Positions 57,687-64,000 of a DNA stretch of 64,000 nt are shown here, piece after piece. The stretch is from 2-12-FULL-35-23 sp965196985 (GTDB lineage: Bacteria > Pseudomonadota > Gammaproteobacteria > UBA12402), in contig CBDALO010000168.1 in assembly GCA_965196985.1 (NCBI GenBank), forward strand, positions 62,001-126,000, given 5' to 3'. Numbering within the stretch: position 1 is the first letter of the stretch; each line of letters opens with the position of its first letter. Position numbers and translations under genes: made by a program. A model generated the notes under the pieces. That model did no database searches. It had not been told where the DNA came from and saw nothing but the letters and a program-made list of their open reading frames with translations.

Positions 57687-58514
57687 TCATTCCTTAGGGA
57701 TATAGATGTTAGTTTCATCATTATAAAGAGCGCCTGTTTGATTCCAGGGCAGCTGTCTGTAGGTGGCTGTGCTTTCTAAGCCAAATAGAGGATACTTAAT
57801 AATCTCAAAATAAGGTGAGTAGTCAAAATCTTTTGGAGTGAATAGGTTAGGGTTGCGTTGAATAAACTCTACTCCACCATCAGGGGTTTTTTTAATTTTT
57901 GGCATAATAGGATAGTGTACTGAGCCAAATGCTTCTGCTAATAAGGAAGAGCATATTTGTTTTCTATTTTCTATGGCTCGTGGTCTAAATAGACTAGAAA
58001 AGAGGTGTCTTGGTAAAAGTGTAATGGGAAATAGTAATCGTAATAAATCGATAATGTGGCGAACGTTATAAGGCAAGCCTAGTTCTTTGATGCAAAAAGC
58101 AATGACTTTGTTGGCATCACTCATAGTAATGCCGGAAGGGCGGCAAATTCTTACATGATCATTTTGATAGCTAGATAGCGCAGATACAATAATGCCTTTG
58201 CCTAGAATGCCTTCAATGAGCAGAGGCTCATTAATATCGCCTTTGTAGTGTTGTAATACTTTGTGACGTAAGTCTTCTTCTTTAATGTCTTGTAGGCGAC
58301 CGATGTAAATAGCGGCATGAGACCAGTTGCTGCGAGTAATAAGCTTGATAACTTCACTGACTCGATTTTCACCTTCAACAAGGATAACATCGCAAGGGCG
58401 AAGTTCGTATTTTATTCGTTCAAAATCACAGGCAGGAATTTGCCCATCGTGTTGGCTTTTCATTAGCCAATTAGTAAGCCATGTGCTGAGTTTGTTAAAT
58501 GGCCAGAGATTCAT
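57687..58514 (-). CDS. Permuted papain-fold (YiiX-like) hydrolase
   Basis: The product has 275 residues. RPCDVILVEGENRVSEVIKL then RSNWSHAAIYIGR puts a conserved His at 66; LLIEGILGKGIIV follows with Glu 101; and the Cys comes late, in NRKQICSSLLAEAF (Cys 188). This H-E...C order is the circularly permuted NlpC/P60 fold of the YaeF/YiiX group, thiol hydrolases acting on amides or lipids. No signal peptide is visible. It ends 20 bases from the PilX-like gene on the same strand, so they were probably co-transcribed. The substrate is unknown. Confidence 0.75.
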   Translation of the reverse strand: MNLWPFNKLSTWLTNWLMKSQHDGQIPACDFERIKYELRPCDVILVEGENRVSEVIKLITRSNWSHAAIYIGRLQDIKEEDLRHKVLQHYKGDINEPLLIEGILGKGIIVSALSSYQNDHVRICRPSGITMSDANKVIAFCIKELGLPYNVRHIIDLLRLLFPITLLPRHLFSSLFRPRAIENRKQICSSLLAEAFGSVHYPIMPKIKKTPDGGVEFIQRNPNLFTPKDFDYSPYFEIIKYPLFGLESTATYRQLPWNQTGALYNDETNIYIPKE

Positions 58515-58586
58515 GTCAACGTGTCCCTACTATGCTTAAATTTATTAAAGCATAGTTGGGGGGCTAAGCAAACCTTTGCTATAGAG

Positions 58587-59957
58587 TTACACTTCTTTAG
58601 CGAGCTTTACCGCTAAGCCTAAATAGTTAGTAGGGGTGAGCACTTCAAGGCGTTCTTTAGCGTCTTGGGGAATGTCTAGGTCTTTTATAAAACGCTTGAT
58701 AGCTTTTTCATTAATTTTTTTGCCGCGTGTAAGTGCTTTGAGTTGCTCATAAGGGTTGGCTATACCATAGCGACGCATCACTGTTTGAATGGGTTCTGCG
58801 AGCAATTCCCAATGTTTACTAAGCTCTGCTTCGATGAGGTCGTGATTAATTTGTAGTTTGCTTAGTCCTTTGTTCAGTGAGCTAAACGCAAGCATCGAAT
58901 AGCCAAATGCAGTACCTAGATTGCGCATGACTGTAGAGTCAGTTAAGTCGCGTTGCCAACGTGAAATAGGCAGTTTATTGGCAAAGTGATCAAGTAGACT
59001 ATTCGCCAAGCCAAGGTTGCCCTCGGCATTTTCAAAATCAATTGGATTTACTTTGTGTGGCATAGTGGAAGAGCCGACTTCACCTTCTTTTTGTTTTAGC
59101 TGAAAGTATTCAAGTGAAATATAAGACCAGATATCTCGGCATAAGTCGATCAAAATTGTATTAAATCGCATTAAAGTATGGCAAAGCTCAGCGATAGAGT
59201 CATGAGGTTCGATTTGGCTAGTATATGGGTTGTAAGTCAGCTCGAAGTTTTCAATAAAGTTTTTACTGATTTTTTCCCAGTCCACTTCGGGGTAGGCAGC
59301 TAAGTGTGCGTTAAAGTTGCCTACTGCACCATTGAATTTCGCCAGCAAAGGGACGCTTCTTAATTGTGTGAGTGTGCGTTCAAGGCGATAAACAAAATTA
59401 GCAAGCTCTTTGCCTAAAGTGGTCGGTGTCGCTGGTTGGCCATGGGTACGGCTGAGCATGGGTGTTTTGGCACCGTGTTTGGCAAGGTCACGTAATTTAT
59501 CGATTACTTGCTCCATGTTTGGGAGGCAGTAGTCGTTGCGTAGCTCAGTTAGCATCAACGCATAGGCTAGGTTGTTGATATCAGCAGACGTACAACCGAA
59601 GTGAATAAACTCACTGAGAGAATTTAGCTCAGGATGCGCAGCAAATTTTTCTTTAAGCAAATACTCAACAGCTTTGACATCGTGATTGGTTTTAGCTTCA
59701 ATGTTTTTAATGCGAGCCGCATCCTCAGGGGAAAAATTATCTATTAATTGTTCGAGGTACTGGTGAGTTGTTTCGTCTAGAGCAGGTACTTCAGTAATCT
59801 CTGGTTGAAACGAAAGCATTTGAAACCAGCGAACTTCTACAATAAGGCGTAGTGCCATTAATCCTGCTTCACTGCATAAGTAGTTAATCGAGCTTAGTTT
59901 ATCAGCATAACGGCCATCTAAAGGGGAGATCGCGGTGAGTTGTGTTGGGTTGCTCAT
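58587..59957 (-). CDS. purB: Adenylosuccinate lyase
   Basis: From the ATG at 59957 (MSNPTQLTAISPLDGRYADK) the product has 456 residues, the same length as E. coli PurB. It catalyses two steps of purine synthesis: SAICAR to AICAR and adenylosuccinate to AMP, releasing fumarate. The fumarase/aspartase superfamily signature is GSSTMPHKVNPIDFENAEG, with SRTHGQPATPTTLGKE and FIHFGCTSADINN as further conserved blocks. The longer frame up to 60080 runs into the adjacent IS and is not real. The IS lies about 75 bases upstream of the start, so the original promoter could be affected. Confidence 0.97.
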   Translation of the reverse strand: MSNPTQLTAISPLDGRYADKLSSINYLCSEAGLMALRLIVEVRWFQMLSFQPEITEVPALDETTHQYLEQLIDNFSPEDAARIKNIEAKTNHDVKAVEYLLKEKFAAHPELNSLSEFIHFGCTSADINNLAYALMLTELRNDYCLPNMEQVIDKLRDLAKHGAKTPMLSRTHGQPATPTTLGKELANFVYRLERTLTQLRSVPLLAKFNGAVGNFNAHLAAYPEVDWEKISKNFIENFELTYNPYTSQIEPHDSIAELCHTLMRFNTILIDLCRDIWSYISLEYFQLKQKEGEVGSSTMPHKVNPIDFENAEGNLGLANSLLDHFANKLPISRWQRDLTDSTVMRNLGTAFGYSMLAFSSLNKGLSKLQINHDLIEAELSKHWELLAEPIQTVMRRYGIANPYEQLKALTRGKKINEKAIKRFIKDLDIPQDAKERLEVLTPTNYLGLAVKLAKEV

Positions 59958-60816
59958 TTGTTTACCTGTTGCTTGCGATGACAAAATTAGAAGGTGGTGA
60001 TAGTATCCTATTTTCTTACCTTGGGCTAGGGAGAGTCTCTTCCAATGCAAGATGAGCCTGAAATAGCCCCCACTTTCCAATGCAAAGCGGGCCTGAAGTT
60101 GTTGCGTGATCGTTCATCCTATATGGATGAATATCAATATGAACGACATAGAATTAAACACACTTGCCCAGATTGAGCAATTTCTATCCTCATCAACCCA
60201 GCTTACCTTTGAAGCTACATTACGAGCAGAATCTTACCTATGGGTTACGAACACATTAAAAAAATTTGCTTATTGCGGTATGTGCAAAAAGGACAAAGGA
60301 TTGATTCGTGATTACCTGCAACGAATGACTGGTTACTCACGTTCACAAATTACTAGGCTAATTGCTCAGTATCAAAAGTCAGGAAAAGTTGTTGTTAAGC
60401 AACGATCACCTAGAAATAAGTTTAGCTTAATCTATACGCATGAGGATACTTGGTTGTTAGCTGAAACGGATCAGGTTCATCAAACGCTTAGCGGGCCTAC
60501 CACAAAAAAACTTTGCGAGAGAGCCTTTCATTTGTTTGGAGATAAGCGTTATGCGCGTCTTGCTTTTATCTCAGTCTCTCATCTTTACAATCTTCGACAA
60601 ACTGAAACCTACCAGCGCAAACGGCGACACTTTAATAAAACTAAAGCAACGCAGGTTTCTATTGGTGAAAGGCGAAAACCAACTCCAGAGGGTAGGCCTG
60701 GCTTTATACGTATTGATACAGTGCACCAAGGAGATATGGATAAAATCAAGGGTGTTTATCTTATTAATGCTGTTGACGAGGTGACACAGATGGAAGTAGT
60801 CTGCGCTGTTGAAAAA

Positions 60817-62348
60817 GATAGAGCGTTATTTTGTCTGTAAAAACCAACTTCAGTACTTAGAAAAACCTTTAAAATTCTAAATGGCACTCTATTGTACCTG
60901 TCTCATCGCATAATATCTTAAATTAATTATGCTAATCAATCTAAAAAATTATTTATACCTCAAATTTTTCTCCTCTCAAAATAAATTATTAACTTTTAGG
61001 TAATAGCAATTATATCTCGTTAATAAGAACAAGAATGATCTATCCTAAAACCCTATGAAGCCTTATTATTCACTTCAACTTAAGTATCTAGGTGATCCGC
61101 TCCACTGGTCATCAATTTCCACTAAAACAGCTGATACGAGCCTTAGGCACGATTCAGTATTAGGGAAAATTCCAACTGTATGCGTCCTTCTTTTTACCTC
61201 TCTGTTTACGCGCTCAGCTATGTTACTGGTTCTTAATCTTTTTTGATGCGGCCTGTCAAAGTTCATCACTACTAAGCCCTCCGGTATATTCACTTCCAAC
61301 CAAGAAGAAAGCTCTGGTGCTGTTTGCTGATATTTATCTACCGCCATAGCCAATAGTCTTTCCGACTCATGAATGTTTGAGGCATTAAATATAGCTGTAA
61401 TCTCCTCAGCTACTGGTTCCTTCATTGAGCGCTTTGGTATGTGAGCCTGAGCATTTTGCTGCAAATGAAATTGGCAGCGTTGCCAAGGAACACTGGGGAA
61501 CACAGCTCTTCTAGCGGCTTTTAGGCCAGTATGAGCGTCGCTAGTAATCAACTCAATACCATGTATACCTCGCTCAACCAACTGCTGAAGAAAATCACGC
61601 CAATGTACCTCAGCCTCTGATAACGCAACAGAAACACCTAGCACTGTTCTCTTGCCGGTTGATTCATCAAAGCCATAGGCTATCAATACCGCACAGTCTT
61701 GTACTGTGCCGCTAGTGCGCACCTTCTCATAACGTGCATCTAGCCAAAGATATTTTATCTTTCCTAACGGCTTATTTCGCCATTTCTTTAAATCTTCATC
61801 CAACAATTTAGCGCAACGGCTTACCTCTGTGCTTGAAATATCTGTTCCACAGAGTTGCTTTAGCACCTTTTCAACTTTGCGCGTGGAAACCCCATGCACA
61901 TACATTTCAGCGACAGCCAGCTTAAGTGCTCTATCAGAGCGTACACCTCGCTCTAAGACTGATGGATAGAAGGCTTCATTGGAGTCTCTAACCTGCGGTA
62001 TCTGTAGCTCAAGCTGACCTTGACCTGTGTTAATTAACCTTGGTTAAAAGCCGTTCGCATATCCGTTTCTATCGCCAGTTCGCTCATAAGGACTGGCATT
62101 TAAATGGCGCTCCCTTTCTATTAACATAGCCTCATTCATCAACCTGGAGACAAGCTTAGGTAAAGCTTCAAACCCCTCCATCGCTAAAACATGTATGGCT
62201 TCTTCGATTAAGTTCTCATTTTTATAGCAGCTCATTGTCATTCCTCTTTTTTGGTTAAGTTTACCTTAAAAGGAATTTCTAATCTGACTGAGTCGCCTGC
62301 TTATTTTCAGCAAGTCAATGGAATTTACAGAAAGGATGGCGCACTAGC
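60817..62348 (-). mobile_element. IS256-family element, copy E (1532 bp)
   Basis: The ends are as in copy A. The 8-bp duplication TTGAAAAA is at 60809-60816 and 62349-62356. Confidence 0.92.
61075..62241 (-). pseudogene. IS256 transposase, copy E, with a nonsense mutation
   Basis: The length is the same as copies A-C, but the codon after NGYANGF (residue 66) is TAA instead of AAA: the plus strand reads GGTTAAAAG at 62042 where the others read GGTTTAAAG. All catalytic residues lie beyond the stop. The rest of the frame is intact, so the mutation is recent. Confidence 0.9.
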
Positions 62349-63016
62349 TTGAAAAAATTAGTGAGGCTTACTTAATCCCTGTCTTAGAGCAAATAATCGA
62401 TACCTTTCCATTTAAAGTGTTAGGCCTACATGCTGATAATGGCTCAGAGTACATTAATCAGCATGTAGCTAAACTATTGCAAAAGTTATCTATTGAACTC
62501 ACTAAATCGAGGCCAAGGCATAGTAATGACAACGGTTTGGTGGAAAGTAAAAATGGCTCGGTTGTTAGAAAGCATTTTGGCTACATACATATTCAACAAC
62601 GTTTTGCCCCGCAAATTAATGAATTCTATAACCAGCATTTTAACGACTATATTAATTTTCACAGACCTTGTTACTTCCCTGTAACCAGCATTAATAGCAA
62701 GGGTAAGCAAACTAAACTTTACCCTTACGAGGCCATTATGACTCCTTACGAAAAGTTCAAATCAATTGAAAATGCTGAGCAGTATTTAAAGGAAAATGAA
62801 ACCTTTGAACGACTAGATAAATTAGCGTATTCTCTGACTGATCATGAATCTGCACAAAAGATGCAGGAAGCAAAGAAGACGTTATTTGAGAAAATAACAA
62901 AAGAGCAAATAGCTGATACTATCAGCACTGAAGACTAACCGATGGACCATCATGGTGACATCTGTTCAGATGCTGCTTCAGGCTCATCTTACGATTGGAA
63001 TATACTGGGAGGCAGT

Positions 63017-63646
63017 GTGTTAGAAGGATTGATTAGACCGAGTTATCAACGGCTATTTGTCGATCCAGTTGCTCGTTTGTTAGCACGCTTGCCTTGGGTT
63101 ACACCATTACGCATTACTTTACTAAGTGGCTTGTTAGGTTTGCTGATAGTTTATTTTTTAGTGATTGATTTACCGGTGCTAGCCTGTTTGGTAATGTGGT
63201 TTTCTGGTTACTTGGATACGTTAGATGGCACCTTGGCTCGATTAACCATGGGGAGCTCAAATTATGGTGCTGTATTAGATATCTTATCTGATCGTTGGGT
63301 TGAGTTCTGTATCGTGTTAGGTTTGTACTTTGTAATGCCTGCTAGTCGAGGTTTGTTGAGCATTTTGATGCTGGGTAGTATTTTGCTTTGTGTGACTTCT
63401 TTTCTTGTGGTGGGAATCTTTGTTGAAAATAATTCAGTAAAAGGCTTCCATTACAGCGCTGGCTTGATGGAGAGAGCGGAGGCGTTTCTTTTTTTTACAG
63501 CGATGATGCTGTTGCCGCATGTTTATACAGTATTGGCAATCTTATTTGTTTTTTTGGTATTGTTAACAGCAGGGCTCAGAGTGTCTCAATATTTGCAGCA
63601 GGAGAGGCAGCGTTTACGGGAGAAGGAGTTATCAAATGGATGTTAA
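63017..63646 (+). CDS. CDP-alcohol phosphatidyltransferase family protein
   Basis: The product has about 209 residues from the GTG at 63017, with GGGAGG just upstream. The family motif is complete: D-x2-D-G-x2-A-R-x8-G-x3-D-x3-D in YLDTLDGTLARLT and NYGAVLDILSDRW. Four to five further hydrophobic segments make it an inner-membrane enzyme that swaps CMP of a CDP-alcohol for another alcohol in phospholipid synthesis. The alcohol cannot be told from sequence alone. An upstream extension (MDHHGDICSDAASGSS) is IS sequence. The IS duplication GGGAG overlaps the Shine-Dalgarno, so the site is retained. The gene overlaps pilT by 11 bases. Confidence 0.85.
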   Translation: MLEGLIRPSYQRLFVDPVARLLARLPWVTPLRITLLSGLLGLLIVYFLVIDLPVLACLVMWFSGYLDTLDGTLARLTMGSSNYGAVLDILSDRWVEFCIVLGLYFVMPASRGLLSILMLGSILLCVTSFLVVGIFVENNSVKGFHYSAGLMERAEAFLFFTAMMLLPHVYTVLAILFVFLVLLTAGLRVSQYLQQERQRLREKELSNGC

Positions 63647-64000
63647 TCAGTTGTTAGAGTATGCGTTAGTGAATAAGGCCTCAGATTTACACTTGTCATC
63701 AGGTTTGGTGCCAAAAGTGCGTATCGATGGTGATTTGCAAGATATTCCTGATCAGGCAGTTTTACAAGCTGCTGAACTTGATGGAGTTGTTAATGCTATT
63801 ATTCCTCCAGATCGTAAAGGAGGGCTGCAAGAAACATTAGAGGCTGATTTTTCTTATGAGCTTACTAATAAAGCGCGCTTTAGAGTTAATGTTTTTTATC
63901 AATCGCGTGGTGTTAGTATTGTTTTTCGAGTTATTCCTGCTGAGGTAATTCCTTTTGACGAGCTGGGTTTACCTGAGGTCATGCGTCAGTTATGTGATTT
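63636..64000 (+). CDS. pilT: Type IV pilus retraction ATPase, partial
   Basis: The first 121 residues are in the window: MDVNQLLEYALVNKASDLHL, SSGLVPKVRIDGDLQDIPDQ, then FSYELTNKARFRVNVFYQSR and GVSIVFRVIP. This is the PAS-like N-terminal domain of PilT-type secretion ATPases (ASDLHLSSG and the RFRVN-x(6)-G motif); the Walker motifs lie beyond the edge. PilT powers pilus retraction; PilU is the alternative. The ATG at 63636 overlaps the end of the preceding gene. With the PilX-like gene it suggests this organism makes, or made, type IV pili. Confidence 0.85.
   Translation, partial: MDVNQLLEYALVNKASDLHLSSGLVPKVRIDGDLQDIPDQAVLQAAELDGVVNAIIPPDRKGGLQETLEADFSYELTNKARFRVNVFYQSRGVSIVFRVIPAEVIPFDELGLPEVMRQLCD

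Larger units (their letters stand above)
60106..62938 (+). pseudogene. rve transposase, copy 3, split by IS256
   Basis: The pieces 60106-60816 and 62357-62938 total 1293 nt, 430 residues, as in copy 1. The IS256 insertion separates the first catalytic Asp (IRIDTVHQ) from the second (LHADNGSE), so it cannot be active. Confidence 0.9.
60034..63006 (+). mobile_element. rve-type IS, copy 3, carrying IS256
   Basis: The termini are as in copies 1 and 2. The 5-bp duplication GGGAG is at 60029-60033 and 63007-63011. It lies between purB and the CDP-alcohol phosphatidyltransferase gene, in divergent intergenic DNA. Without IS256 it is 1433 bp. Confidence 0.92.

Noticed and set aside
59958..60080. Longer purB start.
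   Set aside because: The extension runs into the rve IS and the ATG at 59957 gives the E. coli length of 456 residues.
62942..63016. N-terminal extension MDHHGDICSDAASGSS of the phosphatidyltransferase.
   Set aside because: The same residues begin the integrase fragment at 2574; they are the end of the rve IS, not part of either gene.
1..64000. tRNA or rRNA genes.
   Set aside because: I looked for cloverleaf-like segments, especially near the integrase, and saw none.

Overview
This is about 64 kb of an AT-rich gammaproteobacterial genome that is unusually dense in insertion sequences. The chromosomal genes point to a gammaproteobacterium: an sspA-like stringent starvation protein, a 456-residue purB, pilT, a PilX-like pilus protein and a LuxR-type regulator. 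The IS families and the low-complexity paralogous proteins make me think of a Piscirickettsia-like host-associated organism, but that is a guess and not something the sequence proves.

Layout. (1) 1-1894: SEC-C protein (partial), sspA and an acetyltransferase-like gene, all on the minus strand. (2) 1903-9613: a tyrosine integrase split by an IS, a decayed Tn3 transposase, and an IS91-like gene split by IS256. (3) 9875-19853: a Tn3-family transposon with 63-bp terminal inverted repeats. Its 1000-residue transposase has been cut into four pieces by an IS4 element, an rve-type IS (itself carrying a second IS4 copy) and IS256. Removing each IS and one copy of its target duplication restores the frame exactly. 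(4) 19854-29772: an accessory (plasmid- or ICE-like) module on the plus strand: an OB-like protein with two repeats, a single-repeat paralogue, a small protein, ssb, an N6-adenine methylase-like protein, a 1377-residue SNF2 helicase, a lysine-rich coiled-coil protein, and a protein made of ten exact 33-residue TALE-like repeats. The first five of these genes each sit behind a leader with competing hairpins, a U-run and a strong Shine-Dalgarno. (5) 29800-41020: a pile-up of IS66, IS66-like, IS982, IS110 and a transposase/ATPase transposon. (6) 41021-54220: two paralogous proteins with long disordered Ser/Pro/Arg-rich tails flank a LuxR-type regulator. The regulator and the second paralogue are broken by IS256 (with ISKra4 and IS5 nested inside), IS6, an ISNCY-like element and IS4. 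(7) 54653-64000: a PilX-like protein with a seven-repeat propeller-like tail (split by ISKra4), a permuted papain-fold protein, purB, an rve IS carrying IS256, a CDP-alcohol phosphatidyltransferase and the start of pilT.

The strongest candidates for something new are the TALE-like protein at 28579-29772 with its methylase/SNF2/lysine-rich neighbours, and the repeated leader architecture at 20204-22524. Where I could find target duplications I used them to place IS ends to the base and to rebuild the interrupted genes. All family assignments are by eye from motifs; no database search was run.
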